A stretch of 64,000 nt of DNA, from the NCBI RefSeq assembly GCF_002259485.1, contig NZ_NPGA01000020.1, forward strand, positions 248,001-312,000. The letters run 5' to 3'. Numbering within the stretch: the stretch's first letter is position 1; every line of letters starts with the position of its first letter. This document shows, piece by piece, positions 46,918-56,225 of this stretch. The translations under genes were made by a program, and so were the position numbers. The notes beneath the pieces are model-generated. The model saw only the letters and a list, made by a program, of their open reading frames with translations, made no database searches and was not told the DNA's origin. This stretch comes from Rhodococcus sp. 14-1411-2a. GTDB lineage: Bacteria > Actinomycetota > Actinomycetes > Mycobacteriales > Mycobacteriaceae.

Positions 46918-48225
46918 CTAGAGCTGCCCTCCCCCGCCGTGGTCGTCGGAGCGAGCGGTTCCGAAGAACGTTTGCGCGCGGCGAATCGCCTGTGCGAGAA
47001 CCTGCACTTCCTCGACCGTGTTGTACAGCGCGAACGAGGCGCGCGCTGTCGCAGCCACACCGAACCGTCGGTGCAGCGGCCACGCGCAGTGATGCCCGAC
47101 GCGAATGGCGACGCCCTCGTCGTCCAGGATCTGTCCGAGGTCGTGGGCGTGAATGCCGTCGACCACGAACGACACTGCCGAACCGCGGTCGACGTTCTCG
47201 GTCGGGCCGATCACGCGAACACCGTCGATTTTGACGAACTCGGCGAGAGTTGCTGCGACCAAGGCCTTTTCGTGCGCGGCGATGACATCGATGCCGATGT
47301 TCTCCAGGTACCGCACAGCGGCACCGAGTCCGACGACCTGCGAGGTCATGGGAACCCCGGCCTCGAATCGTTGCGGAGGCGCGGCGTACGTCGTCTTCTC
47401 CATGGTGACGGTCTCGATCATCGAACCGCCGGTGATGAACGGAGGCATCGCCGCGAGGAGTGCAGCCTTGCCGTACAGCACGCCCACTCCCGAAGGACCG
47501 AGCATCTTGTGACCCGAGAACGCGGCGTAGTCGACATCGAGCGCGTGAAAATCGACCTTCATGTGTGGCACCGACTGGCATGCGTCGAGAACGACGAGCG
47601 CACCGACCGCCCTGGCCCGACGCACCAACTCCTCGACCGGGGCCACCGCGCCGGTCACGTTGGATTGATGTGTGAAGGTGAGAACCTTGACGGCGGAAGA
47701 CAATTCGAGCGAGTCGAGATCGATGCGTCCGTCGTCGGTCACGCCGTACCAGCGCAGCGTTGCACCGGTTCGAGCCGCAAGCTCTTGCCACGGAACGAGA
47801 TTGGCGTGGTGCTCGAGTTCGGTGACGACGATCTCGTCGCCGGGACCGAGGTGACGATCGAATCGTTGATCGGCAAGCACGTACGTCACGAGGTTGAGCG
47901 ACTCGGTCGCGTTCTTGGTGAACACGATCTCGTCGACATCCGCCCCGACGAACGACGCGATGGCCGCGCGCGCACCCTCGTAGGCGTCGGTGGCCTCTTC
48001 GGCCAACTGATGCGCCCCGCGATGCACAGCGGCGTTGCACGTGGTCAGGAACTCACGCTCGGCGTCGAGTACCTGCACGGGCCGCTGCGAAGTGGCACCG
48101 GAATCGAGGTACACCAACGGCTTCCCGTCGCGGACGGTGCGCGAGAGGATGGGGAAATCGCGGCGAACCGTGGCGACATCGAACGATGTCGCCACCGCCG
48201 CAGCTGCGGGTGCAGCCATACTCAT
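46918..48225 (-). CDS. sufS: Cysteine desulfurase SufS
   Basis: The 435-aa PLP enzyme takes sulfur from cysteine for Fe-S assembly. It has YLDSGATSQRPVQVLDAERE, TELEHHANLVPWQ, the PLP lysine in FSGHKMLGPSGVGVLYG, and the catalytic cysteine in RVGHHCAWPLHRRFG. It overlaps sufC by 4 bp upstream and abuts sufU downstream. The first residues (MSMAAPAAAAV) are Ala-rich and ATG 48219 is an alternative start. A neighbouring SufU activates it in actinobacteria and Gram-positives. Confidence 0.96.
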   Translation of the reverse strand: MSMAAPAAAAVATSFDVATVRRDFPILSRTVRDGKPLVYLDSGATSQRPVQVLDAEREFLTTCNAAVHRGAHQLAEEATDAYEGARAAIASFVGADVDEIVFTKNATESLNLVTYVLADQRFDRHLGPGDEIVVTELEHHANLVPWQELAARTGATLRWYGVTDDGRIDLDSLELSSAVKVLTFTHQSNVTGAVAPVEELVRRARAVGALVVLDACQSVPHMKVDFHALDVDYAAFSGHKMLGPSGVGVLYGKAALLAAMPPFITGGSMIETVTMEKTTYAAPPQRFEAGVPMTSQVVGLGAAVRYLENIGIDVIAAHEKALVAATLAEFVKIDGVRVIGPTENVDRGSAVSFVVDGIHAHDLGQILDDEGVAIRVGHHCAWPLHRRFGVAATARASFALYNTVEEVQVLAQAIRRAQTFFGTARSDDHGGGGQL

Positions 48226-48998
48226 GCTCCGGTGGTCGCGGCCTGCGCGTAACCGGCGTATCCATTGGCTTCGAGCTCGTCGGCCAGCTCTGCACCGCCG
48301 GACTTCACGATTTCGCCGTTGACGAAGACGTGGACGAAGTCGGGTTTGATGTAGCGCAGGATGCGGGTGTAGTGCGTGATCAGCAGCACTCCGCCGTCTT
48401 CACGCTCCTTGTACTTGTTGACGCCCTCGGACACCACGCGCAGAGCATCGACGTCGAGGCCGGAGTCGGTCTCGTCGAGGATGGCGATCTTCGGCTTGAG
48501 CAGTCCCAGCTGGAGAATCTCGTGACGCTTCTTCTCGCCGCCGGAGAAGCCCTCGTTGACGTTGCGCTCGAGGAAATTGGCCTCGATCTCCAATTCGCTC
48601 ATGGCGGTCTTGGCTTCCTTGACCCAGTGCCGAAGCTTGGGGGCCTCACCGCGCACGGCGGTGGCGGCGGTACGCAGGAAGTTCGACATCGAGACGCCGG
48701 GCACCTCCACCGGGTACTGCATCGCCAGGAACAGGCCGGCACGGGCGCGCTCGTCGACACTCATCTCGAGCACGTCTTCACCGTCGAGGGTGATGGTGCC
48801 GGAGGTCACCGTGTATTTGGGGTGGCCCGCGATGGCGTAGGACAGCGTGGACTTGCCGGAACCGTTGGGCCCCATGATCGCGTGCGTCTCACCGGACTTC
48901 ACGGTGAGGTCGACACCCTTGAGGATGTTGATGGGCTCCGCGGTCGAGTCGGAGTTGGCGACGCTGACGTGCAGATCGCGGATTTCGAGTGTGGACAT
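48222..48998 (-). CDS. sufC: SufC ATPase of the Fe-S scaffold complex
   Basis: The 258-aa ABC-type ATPase drives SufBCD. It has Walker A GPNGSGKST, signature FSGGEKKRHEILQ, Walker B AILDETDSGLD, and switch His in LITHYTRIL. MQYPVEVPGVSMSNFLR is specific to SufC. AAAGGAAC lies about 5 nt before ATG 48998; a longer in-frame reading extends toward sufD and is not needed. It is 40 bp downstream of sufD, the only notable gap in the operon. Confidence 0.96.
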   Translation of the reverse strand: MSTLEIRDLHVSVANSDSTAEPINILKGVDLTVKSGETHAIMGPNGSGKSTLSYAIAGHPKYTVTSGTITLDGEDVLEMSVDERARAGLFLAMQYPVEVPGVSMSNFLRTAATAVRGEAPKLRHWVKEAKTAMSELEIEANFLERNVNEGFSGGEKKRHEILQLGLLKPKIAILDETDSGLDVDALRVVSEGVNKYKEREDGGVLLITHYTRILRYIKPDFVHVFVNGEIVKSGGAELADELEANGYAGYAQAATTGA

Positions 48999-49038
48999 CA
49001 CAGTTCCTTTGTGCAGTCGAGAAAGGTTCGGGTGAGAC

Positions 49039-50253
49039 CTACGCGCCGGCGACGGCGAGTTCGGTCTCGATGGCGGCGTCGAGACGCTCGCGTACGGCGG
49101 GGACCGGAATCTTGTCGATGATCTCGTGGAAGAAGCCCCGGACGACGAGTCGACGAGCAACCTCCTCCGAGATGCCACGAGCGCGCAGGTAGAACAGCTG
49201 CTCGTCGTCGAACCGGCCGGTGGCGCTGGCGTGGCCTGCTCCGACGATCTCCCCGGTCTCGATCTCGAGGTTCGGCACCGAGTCGGCGCGAGCGCCGTCG
49301 GTCAGGACCAGGTTCCGGTTGAGCTCGTAGGTCTCGGTGCCCTCGGCCTCGGCTCGGATCAGAACATCTCCGATCCACACGGTGTGCGCGTCGACCGTTC
49401 CGGGTCCGGTTTCGCCCTGCAGCGCGCCCTTGTACATCACGTTGGACTTGCAGTGCGGTGCCGAGTGGTCGACGAGCAGTCGCTGCTCGAGGTGCTGGCC
49501 TGCGTCGGCGAAATACACACCGAGCATGTTCGCGTCGCCGCCGGGTGCGCTGTAGCGCACGGTCGGGCTGATGCGCACCAGGTCGCCGCCGAGACTGACG
49601 TTGTAGTGCCGCAGCACGGCGTCGCGTCCGAGCATCGCGTGGTGTGCTGCGACGTGCACGGCGTCGGACTGCCAGTCCTGGATCAGTACGACGTGCAACT
49701 GCGAGCTGTCGCCGAGAACGAACTCGACGTTCTCGGCGTACGTTCCGCTACCTCGCTGGTCGATCACGACGGTGGCGCGAGCGAACGTGCCGAGCCTGAT
49801 CTGCACGTGGCCGTAGGCGACGTGGTCGACACCGGGACCGTCGACGGTGATCTCGATCGGATCGGCCACCTCGACCTCGTTCGGCACGGAGACGATCGTG
49901 GCCTCGGTGAACGCCGAGAATGCCTGAGCGGCAATACGATCGGCAGGAACACCGGCCTTGCCCAGCCGCTCGTCGTCGCGGCCCACGGTCTCCACGACCA
50001 CCGATTCCGGTGCACCGACGGTGACCTGAGCGGCCCCGTCGGCGACAGCGGAACCGTCGTGCAGGCCGCGCAGCCGACGCAGCGGCGTGAAACGCCACAG
50101 CTCGTCACGGCCGGACGGGATCTCGAACGCATTGACGTCGTAGGACGTGAACTGAGCGCCCTTGTTCTCGACGAGCTTCGACTTGTCTTCCTTGGCCGAC
50201 TCTGGATTCTCGGATGCCACGGCACCCATGACTCCGGTGAGGGGGTTGTTCAC
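49039..50253 (-). CDS. sufD: SufD scaffold subunit
   Basis: The 404-aa SufBD-family protein has a right-handed beta-helix core (HVAAHHAMLGRDAVLRHYNV, GGDANMLGVYFADAGQHLEQ) and the C-terminal helical domain ISEEVARRLVVRGFFHEIID. The conserved interface His is in LLVDHSAPHCKSNVMYKG. It forms the SufB-SufC2-SufD complex that assembles [4Fe-4S] clusters. The GTG start at 50253 is adjacent to the sufB TAA, giving tight coupling. Confidence 0.95.
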   Translation of the reverse strand: MNNPLTGVMGAVASENPESAKEDKSKLVENKGAQFTSYDVNAFEIPSGRDELWRFTPLRRLRGLHDGSAVADGAAQVTVGAPESVVVETVGRDDERLGKAGVPADRIAAQAFSAFTEATIVSVPNEVEVADPIEITVDGPGVDHVAYGHVQIRLGTFARATVVIDQRGSGTYAENVEFVLGDSSQLHVVLIQDWQSDAVHVAAHHAMLGRDAVLRHYNVSLGGDLVRISPTVRYSAPGGDANMLGVYFADAGQHLEQRLLVDHSAPHCKSNVMYKGALQGETGPGTVDAHTVWIGDVLIRAEAEGTETYELNRNLVLTDGARADSVPNLEIETGEIVGAGHASATGRFDDEQLFYLRARGISEEVARRLVVRGFFHEIIDKIPVPAVRERLDAAIETELAVAGA

Positions 50254-51699
50254 TTATCCGACCGACCCTTCCATCTGCAGCTCGATGAGCCGGTTGAGCT
50301 CGAGCGCGTATTCCATCGGCAGTTCGCGAGCGATCGGCTCGACGAAGCCACGCACGACCATTGCCATGGCCTCGTCCTCGGTCATGCCACGGCTCATCAG
50401 GTAGAACAACTGATCGTCGCTGACCTTCGAGACGGTGGCCTCGTGGCCCATCGACACGTCGTCCTCGCGGATGTCGACGTACGGGTACGTGTCGGAACGA
50501 CTGATCGTGTCGACGAGCAACGCGTCGCACTTGACCGTCGAACGCGAACCGTGCGCACCCTTGTTGATCTGGATCAGACCGCGGTACGACGTCCGGCCAC
50601 CGCCGCGAGCGACGGACTTGCTGACGATGTTCGAGGACGTGTGCGGTGCCAGGTGCAACATCTTCGAGCCGGTGTCCTGGTGCTGATCCGGGCCTGCGAA
50701 CGCGACCGAGAGAACCTCACCCTTGGCGTACTCACCGGTCATCCAGACAGCGGGGTACTTCATGGTGACCTTGGAGCCGATGTTGCCGTCGACCCACTCC
50801 ATCGTTGCGCCTGCCTCGGCCTTGGCACGCTTGGTGACGAGGTTGTAGACGTTGTTCGACCAGTTCTGGATGGTCGTGTAGCGGCAACGACCACCCTTCT
50901 TGACGATGATCTCGACCACGGCGGAGTGCAGCGAATCCGACTTGTAGATCGGCGCGGTGCAACCCTCGACGTAATGCACGTATGCACCCTCGTCGACGAT
51001 GATCAGCGTGCGCTCGAACTGGCCCATGTTCTCGGTGTTGATCCGGAAGTAGGCCTGCAGCGGGATGTCCACATGGACGCCCGGCGGGATGTAGATGAAG
51101 GATCCACCGGACCACACCGCGGTGTTCAGTGCGGAGAACTTGTTGTCGCCCGCGGGGATGACGGTGCCGAAGTACTCGCGGAACAGCTCCGGCTGCTCCT
51201 TGAGGGCGGTGTCGGTGTCGAGGAACAACACTCCCTGAGCCTCGAGGTCCTCACGGATCGAGTGGTAGACCACCTCGGACTCGTACTGGGCAGCGACACC
51301 GGAGACGAGGCGCTGCTTCTCCGCCTCGGGGATGCCGAGCTTGTCGTACGTGTTCTTGATGTCTTCCGGCAGGTCTTCCCACGTGGCAGCCTGCTTCTCG
51401 CTGGACCGCACGAAGTACTTGATGTTGTCGAAGTCGATGCCGTCGAGGTTGGAACCCCAGTTCGGCATCGGCTTGCGCTCGAACGTCTTGAGCGCCTTGA
51501 GGCGCGCCTCGAGCATCCACTCGGGCTCGCTCTTCTTCTGCGAGATGTCCCGGACGACGGCCTCGGAAAGACCGCGCTTGGCACTTTCACCGGCTACGTC
51601 CGAGTCGGCCCAGCCGTATCCGTAGGTGCCGAGCGAGGCGATGGTCTCGTCCTGGGTCAGCGGCGCGGTGGGTGTCACCTGGTCTGGTGTGACGGTCAT
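50254..51699 (-). CDS. sufB: SufB scaffold subunit, intein-free
   Basis: The 481-aa main scaffold has YESEVVYHSIREDLEAQGVL, YIPPGVHVDIPLQAYFRIN, EGCTAPIYKSDSLHSAVVEI (containing the conserved Cys), and the C-terminal YLMSRGMTEDEAMAMVVRGF. The protein is uninterrupted, unlike M. tuberculosis SufB, which carries an intein. ATG 51699 overlaps the sufR stop by 4 bp and has AAGGAG upstream, so sufR-B-D-C-S-U-T is one operon. Confidence 0.96.
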   Translation of the reverse strand: MTVTPDQVTPTAPLTQDETIASLGTYGYGWADSDVAGESAKRGLSEAVVRDISQKKSEPEWMLEARLKALKTFERKPMPNWGSNLDGIDFDNIKYFVRSSEKQAATWEDLPEDIKNTYDKLGIPEAEKQRLVSGVAAQYESEVVYHSIREDLEAQGVLFLDTDTALKEQPELFREYFGTVIPAGDNKFSALNTAVWSGGSFIYIPPGVHVDIPLQAYFRINTENMGQFERTLIIVDEGAYVHYVEGCTAPIYKSDSLHSAVVEIIVKKGGRCRYTTIQNWSNNVYNLVTKRAKAEAGATMEWVDGNIGSKVTMKYPAVWMTGEYAKGEVLSVAFAGPDQHQDTGSKMLHLAPHTSSNIVSKSVARGGGRTSYRGLIQINKGAHGSRSTVKCDALLVDTISRSDTYPYVDIREDDVSMGHEATVSKVSDDQLFYLMSRGMTEDEAMAMVVRGFVEPIARELPMEYALELNRLIELQMEGSVG

Positions 51700-52517
51700 G
51701 CGGGCTCCTTCCGGAGGCGTGGGCGTTCTCCGACGCGGGGCTGCGCGTCGGGAGTCTTCTTGTCGGAACTATCGGTGTTCGAGTACCGCGTCGGTGACAG
51801 CGGTACGTGCGTCGTGCATGCGCAATTGCCGTTGGCGATGGTCGCCAAACGCTGCACGTGCGTGCCGAGGATCTCGGCGAACGCGGTCTGCTCGGCCTCG
51901 CACAACTCCGGAAACTCGGAGGCGACGTGCGACACCGGGCAGTGGTGCTGGCAGATCTGCACACCGTTGCCCACCTGACGGGTGGTGGCAGAAAAGCCCG
52001 CCGCGCTGAACGCGTCGGCGATTCGGTCGGCAGCGTCCTCCACGGCATGCGCATCGGAACCCGTGGCCGGCTCCACGTCGGCCACGATGGTGTTGACGCG
52101 TTGCCGCGCGAATGTCTCGATGGCCGCATCCCCGCCGATCTTGCGTAACTGCCGCATGGCGGCACCGGCAAGATCGTCGTAGGTGTGGCCGAGACGGTTA
52201 CGTCCGGCTGCAGTGAGCTGGAAGTGCTTGGCCGGTCGGCCGCGGCCCCGTTGCCGCGCACCTGCGGGGGTGGTGATGCGGGCCTCGCCCGCGTCGATGA
52301 GTGCGTCCAGGTGACGTCGGACACCCGCCGCGCTCAACCCCAGTCGAGTGCCGATGTCCGAGGCGGTGATGGGGCCTTCCTCGAGCAGCAGCGTGACCAC
52401 AGCGCTCCGCGTCTGCCCCTCGGGCGCCGACGTGGGTCGCACCGACGAAACGCCTGCGCCGGAGGCCGACGACTCGACACTTCCCGGACGCACGAGCGAG
52501 CTCTCGGTTGTTTTCAC
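51696..52517 (-). CDS. sufR: SufR, Fe-S-sensing repressor of the suf operon
   Basis: The 273-aa regulator has an N-terminal winged HTH (AVVTLLLEEGPITASDIGTR, then LGLSAAGVRRHLDALIDAGE) and a C-terminal cysteine cluster (CQHHCPVSHV, ELCEAE) that can hold a [4Fe-4S] cluster. It resembles Rv1460. GTG 52517 is chosen over longer readings because CACACT lies 6 nt upstream and the SufR operator overlaps it, giving a leaderless, autoregulated gene. It is the first gene of the suf operon and divergent from mptB. Confidence 0.93.
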   Translation of the reverse strand: MKTTESSLVRPGSVESSASGAGVSSVRPTSAPEGQTRSAVVTLLLEEGPITASDIGTRLGLSAAGVRRHLDALIDAGEARITTPAGARQRGRGRPAKHFQLTAAGRNRLGHTYDDLAGAAMRQLRKIGGDAAIETFARQRVNTIVADVEPATGSDAHAVEDAADRIADAFSAAGFSATTRQVGNGVQICQHHCPVSHVASEFPELCEAEQTAFAEILGTHVQRLATIANGNCACTTHVPLSPTRYSNTDSSDKKTPDAQPRVGERPRLRKEPA

Positions 52518-52528
52518 AACACCAGTGT
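52514..52528 (-). promoter_or_regulatory. SufR operator overlapping the sufR start codon
   Basis: On the minus strand the sequence is ACACT-GGTGT-TGTGA, exactly the ACACT-N5-TGTGA inverted repeat reported for mycobacterial SufR. It covers the -10-like CACACT and the GTG start at 52517, so bound SufR would block both RNA polymerase and initiation. Confidence 0.8.
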
Positions 52529-52659
52529 GACGGAATTGCTGTACTCGGTCCAGCAAGGGTGCCCTATGCGGGCTGCTCACCCAGCGCGGCGGCCGATGCG
52601 CATGTCATCGGGTGGAGCACGGTGCAGGTGGTGAGCGAGTGCCCCGCTACGCTCCCACT

Positions 52660-54432
52660 GTGCCATCGACCGACAGTGAGCCCAGTTTCGAGAGCTCACC
52701 TTCTGCGGGCGGTCCCGGGTCTCCCCCGGTGTCCGGCACATCGAAGTCCACGCCGACTGCATTCGTCCACAGGTTCGTCGTGGCCCCGGCACGTCGAGTC
52801 ATCGGCCTCGAGCCCACGCCTCCGGGCGGGGTGGTCGCCACCCTGCACGGAGACGAGCAGGAGACACCGGGGCTGAATCCGGCGGAGACGAACCAGCTCA
52901 GGAACATCCGCCGTTTCGGTGCCGCGGGCGCACTGCTGATGGCGATCGGAGCACTCGGCGCAGGCGCGCAGCCGGTGCTGCAGAACCCGATCGCAGGCGT
53001 CCGACTTCTGAGCCTGCCGTCCCGGATGGCGACCACCGCACTGACCGTCACGATGACCGGAACCGTCATCGTGGTGCTCGCGTGGTTGCTGCTGGGAAGA
53101 TTCGCGTTGGGACGCTTGCGATCGGGAGCGACCCCGCGGCGACTCACCCGCTCCCAGATGGACCGCACGTTGCTGCTGTGGATCCTGCCGTTGTGCGTGG
53201 CACCGCCGATGTTCTCGCGCGACGTCTACTCGTACCTGGCTCAGAGCGAGATCACCGCACGCGGACTCGACCCGTACGAGGTCGGTCCGGTCGATGCACT
53301 CGGGGCCGACAACGTACTGACCCGAACTGTTCCCAACATCTGGCGGGAGACCCCGGCACCCTACGGCCCACTGTTCCTGTGGATGGGGCGTGGCATCACG
53401 TACCTGACCGGCGAGAACATCGTCGCCGGCATCTTTCTGCATCGTCTGCTCGCACTGGCGGGCGTGGCGTTGATCGTCTGGTCGCTGCCCCGCCTCGCCC
53501 GACGCTGCGGGGTTGCGTCGGTGACGGCACTGTGGCTCGGTGCCGCGAACCCGTTGCTGCTGTTCCACCTGGTCGCCGGTATCCACAACGAGGCCCTGAT
53601 GATCGGGCTCATGCTGGCCGGTACCGAACTGGCGCTTCGCGCGATCGAGCGCTCGGGTCCCCTCCGCAGCACCGATATTGCATTCCTCGTCGGCGGAGCA
53701 GGCCTGATCGCGCTGTCGTCTGCGATCAAGATTCCCTCGCTCATCGCACTCGGTTTCGTGGGGATGGCCCTGTCGAGGCGGTGGGGCGGGACCCTCAGAT
53801 CCGTGGTGTACGCGGCAATCCTGCTCGGCTCGATCGCCGTCGCGGTCCAAGTCGCGGTGAGCCTGGGCAGTGGGCTCGGCTTCGGCTGGATCAACACTCT
53901 GGGGACCGCCGGCGTGGTGCGCAGCTGGATGTCGATTCCCACGATTCTCGGGCTGGGCACCGGATTCGTCGGTGTACTCCTCGGCCTCGGCGACCACACC
54001 ACCGCCGTGTTGGGTCTCACTCGCCCGATCGCTGCCGTCGTCGCGGGAATCATCGTCGTCCGCATGCTGATCGCCGTTCTGCGCGGCCGGCTACATCCGG
54101 TCGGCGCACTCGGCGTCGCGCTCGGTGCCGTCGTCCTGTTGTTCCCCGTGGTCCAACCCTGGTACCTGCTGTGGGCGGTGATTCCGCTGGCGGCATGGGC
54201 CACCACTTCCTCGTTCCGGCGTCCGGCCATCGCCTTCTCGTCGTTGGTGAGTGTGATCCTGATGCCGAACGGCAGTGAGTATCAGCCGTTCCAGATCGTG
54301 CAGGCCGCAGTCATGACCATCCTGACGATCGCAGTGCTCTACCTGTTCACGCGAAACCGGATGCCGTGGCCCACCCGCACCGGACCACCGGCACGCGACC
54401 GCAGCGCAGACGAATACGCTGAGTCCTCGTGA
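52660..54432 (+). CDS. mptB: Polyprenol-phosphate-mannose-dependent alpha-(1->6) mannosyltransferase (MptB-like)
   Basis: The 590-aa GT-C enzyme extends the alpha-1,6-mannan core of lipomannan in Corynebacteriales. After a Ser/Pro-rich cytosolic N-terminus of about 80 residues come some twelve to thirteen membrane segments. The conserved loop APPMFSRDVYSYLAQSEITA carries the catalytic Asp, and GLDPYEVGPV and RETPAPYGPLFLWMGRGITY follow. It matches Rv1459c in order and divergence from sufR. GTG 52660 lies 6 nt after TACGCT, a leaderless start. Its stop overlaps the ABC ATPase gene start by 4 bp. Confidence 0.9.
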   Translation: MPSTDSEPSFESSPSAGGPGSPPVSGTSKSTPTAFVHRFVVAPARRVIGLEPTPPGGVVATLHGDEQETPGLNPAETNQLRNIRRFGAAGALLMAIGALGAGAQPVLQNPIAGVRLLSLPSRMATTALTVTMTGTVIVVLAWLLLGRFALGRLRSGATPRRLTRSQMDRTLLLWILPLCVAPPMFSRDVYSYLAQSEITARGLDPYEVGPVDALGADNVLTRTVPNIWRETPAPYGPLFLWMGRGITYLTGENIVAGIFLHRLLALAGVALIVWSLPRLARRCGVASVTALWLGAANPLLLFHLVAGIHNEALMIGLMLAGTELALRAIERSGPLRSTDIAFLVGGAGLIALSSAIKIPSLIALGFVGMALSRRWGGTLRSVVYAAILLGSIAVAVQVAVSLGSGLGFGWINTLGTAGVVRSWMSIPTILGLGTGFVGVLLGLGDHTTAVLGLTRPIAAVVAGIIVVRMLIAVLRGRLHPVGALGVALGAVVLLFPVVQPWYLLWAVIPLAAWATTSSFRRPAIAFSSLVSVILMPNGSEYQPFQIVQAAVMTILTIAVLYLFTRNRMPWPTRTGPPARDRSADEYAESS

Positions 54433-55373
54433 TCTCCGGGACGTCCGACGCGACGCAACCTGTCGTACAGCTGACCGACGTACGCAAGTCGTACGACGGT
54501 GTCAGTGCCGTCGACGGATTGAGCCTGAACATCGGCCCCGGCGAGGTTCTCGCACTGCTGGGCCCCAACGGTGCCGGAAAGACCACCACCGTCGAGATGT
54601 GCGAAGGATTCGTCGTCCCCGACGGCGGCTCGGTCCGAGTCCTCGGACTCGACCCCGTCGCGCAGTCGGCGCAGCTGCGGCCACGCATCGGCGTCATGCT
54701 CCAGGGCGGAGGTGCATACCCCGGTTCCAAAGCCGGCGAGATGCTCCAACTCGTCGCCTCGTACTCCGCCGACCCCCTCGATCCGGCATGGCTCCTCGAC
54801 TGCCTCGGCCTCACCTCGGCCGTCCGCACCCCGTACCGGCGGCTCTCCGGTGGGCAGCAGCAGCGGCTCGCCCTGGCGTGCGCCATCGTCGGACGGCCCG
54901 AACTGGTGTTCCTGGACGAACCGACCGCCGGGCTCGACGCCCAGGCCCGGCTGCTCGTGTGGGAGCTGATCGACGCCCTGCGCCGCGACGGAGTCGGCGT
55001 TCTGCTCACGACACATCTGATGGACGAGGCCGAGCAGCTCGCAGACCGGCTGACGATCATCGACAACGGCCGCGTCGTCGCCTCGGGCACCCCCTCGGAG
55101 CTGACCAAGCAGGGTGCCGAGGGCCAGCTACGCTTCACCGCACCCCCTGGGCTCGAACTCTCCATGCTCGACGCGGCTCTTCCCCCGGGGTACGTACCGT
55201 CGGAACCGACGCCCGGTTCCTATGTGGTCGCCGGTGTGATCGAGCCGCAGATCCTGGTGATCGTCACGTCCTGGTGTGCACAGCAGGACGTGTTGGCGAC
55301 CGAACTGCAGGTCGACCAGCGCCGGCTCGAGGACGTGTTCCTCGAACTGACCGGCAGAGAATTGAGGAAGTGA
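54429..55373 (+). CDS. ABC exporter ATP-binding protein (Rv1458c-like)
   Basis: The 314-aa DrrA/CcmA-type ATPase has GPNGAGKTT (Walker A), LSGGQQQRLALACAI (signature), LVFLDEPTAGLDAQ (Walker B) and LLTTHLMDEAEQLADRL (switch). The C-terminal accessory domain is typical of two-component exporters. GTG 54429 overlaps the mptB stop (GTGA) and the gene is followed at once by the permease gene. Conserved linkage with mptB suggests export of an envelope component; the substrate is unknown. Confidence 0.92.
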   Translation: MISGTSDATQPVVQLTDVRKSYDGVSAVDGLSLNIGPGEVLALLGPNGAGKTTTVEMCEGFVVPDGGSVRVLGLDPVAQSAQLRPRIGVMLQGGGAYPGSKAGEMLQLVASYSADPLDPAWLLDCLGLTSAVRTPYRRLSGGQQQRLALACAIVGRPELVFLDEPTAGLDAQARLLVWELIDALRRDGVGVLLTTHLMDEAEQLADRLTIIDNGRVVASGTPSELTKQGAEGQLRFTAPPGLELSMLDAALPPGYVPSEPTPGSYVVAGVIEPQILVIVTSWCAQQDVLATELQVDQRRLEDVFLELTGRELRK

Positions 55374-55375
55374 CC

Positions 55376-56170
55376 GTGCGCAGAGAAGCTCGGCTCGCCG
55401 ACAACCGATTCGAGACAGGTCTGTTCGCGCCTCGCCCGCAGCCCGCGTCGGCTGCACGTATGTTGCTCGCGCAGACCCGCCTCGAGCTGAAGTTGTTGCT
55501 GCGCAACGGTGAACAGTTGCTGCTGACGATGTTCATCCCGATCACGTTGCTGATCGGCTTGACCCTGCTGCCCTTCGGCGAGCTCGGCGTCGACCGAGTT
55601 GCCCGAGTGGTCCCGGCCGTGATGATGGTGGCCATCATGTCGACGGCGTTCACCGGTCAGGCGATCGCCGTCGGCTTCGATCGCCGCTACGGCGCTCTCA
55701 AGCGGCTCGGGGCGACACCACTTCCGCGGTGGGGCATCATCGGCGGCAAATCCGCCGCCGTGGTGATCGTGGTGATCCTGCAGTCGATTCTGCTCGGCTC
55801 GATCGGAGTCGCTCTCGGATGGCGCCCGAGCGCGACGGGGCTGTTGCTCGGTGCCGTCATCATCGCTCTGGGAACCGTCACCTTCGCGTCCATGGGGTTG
55901 CTGCTGGGCGGCACCCTGCGCGCCGAGATCGTGCTGGCGCTGGCGAACATCGCCTGGTTCGTGATGCTGGGCGTCGGAAGCGCTGTGTTCGTCGACGACC
56001 AGATCCCCAAGGGACTGCAGAACGTGGCACGCATCGTTCCGTCCGGCGCACTGGGCGAGGCACTGAGCAGGGGTGTGGCGTCGTCGTTCGACGTGTTCGG
56101 TGTGGTCGTACTGCTGGTGTGGGCTGCGGTGTGCAGCACGCTCGCCGTCCGCACGTTCAAGTTCACCTGA
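55376..56170 (+). CDS. ABC exporter permease (Rv1457c-like)
   Basis: The 264-aa ABC-2 type membrane protein has six hydrophobic segments, starting near LLLTMFIPITLLIGLTLLP, with the conserved AIAVGFDRRYGALKRLGATPL cytoplasmic stretch and NVARIVPSGALGEALSRGVA before the last helix. GTG 55376 is preferred over GTG 55370 because GAGGAA lies 6 nt before it; both are in frame. It partners the ATPase encoded immediately upstream. Confidence 0.9.
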   Translation: MRREARLADNRFETGLFAPRPQPASAARMLLAQTRLELKLLLRNGEQLLLTMFIPITLLIGLTLLPFGELGVDRVARVVPAVMMVAIMSTAFTGQAIAVGFDRRYGALKRLGATPLPRWGIIGGKSAAVVIVVILQSILLGSIGVALGWRPSATGLLLGAVIIALGTVTFASMGLLLGGTLRAEIVLALANIAWFVMLGVGSAVFVDDQIPKGLQNVARIVPSGALGEALSRGVASSFDVFGVVVLLVWAAVCSTLAVRTFKFT

Positions 56171-56225
56171 GTCACGCTCGCTACCCAACGACGCTGTGTA
56201 GTTGATCGGCGTTTACCATCGTGGA

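Noticed and set aside
50254..51699. Intein in sufB
   Set aside because: M. tuberculosis SufB has one, but this 481-aa protein is continuous and of normal length, with no splicing motifs.
49126..51978. 950-codon open frame on the + strand across sufD and sufB
   Set aside because: It lies opposite two unmistakable suf genes and its translation resembles no family. It is a GC-driven antisense frame.
52511..52520. Cyanobacterial-type SufR site (CAAC-N6-GTTG) near the sufR start
   Set aside because: The visible arrangement is the opposite order (GTTG-N6-CAAC, 52507-52520). The exact ACACT-N5-TGTGA motif at 52514-52528 explains the same region better.
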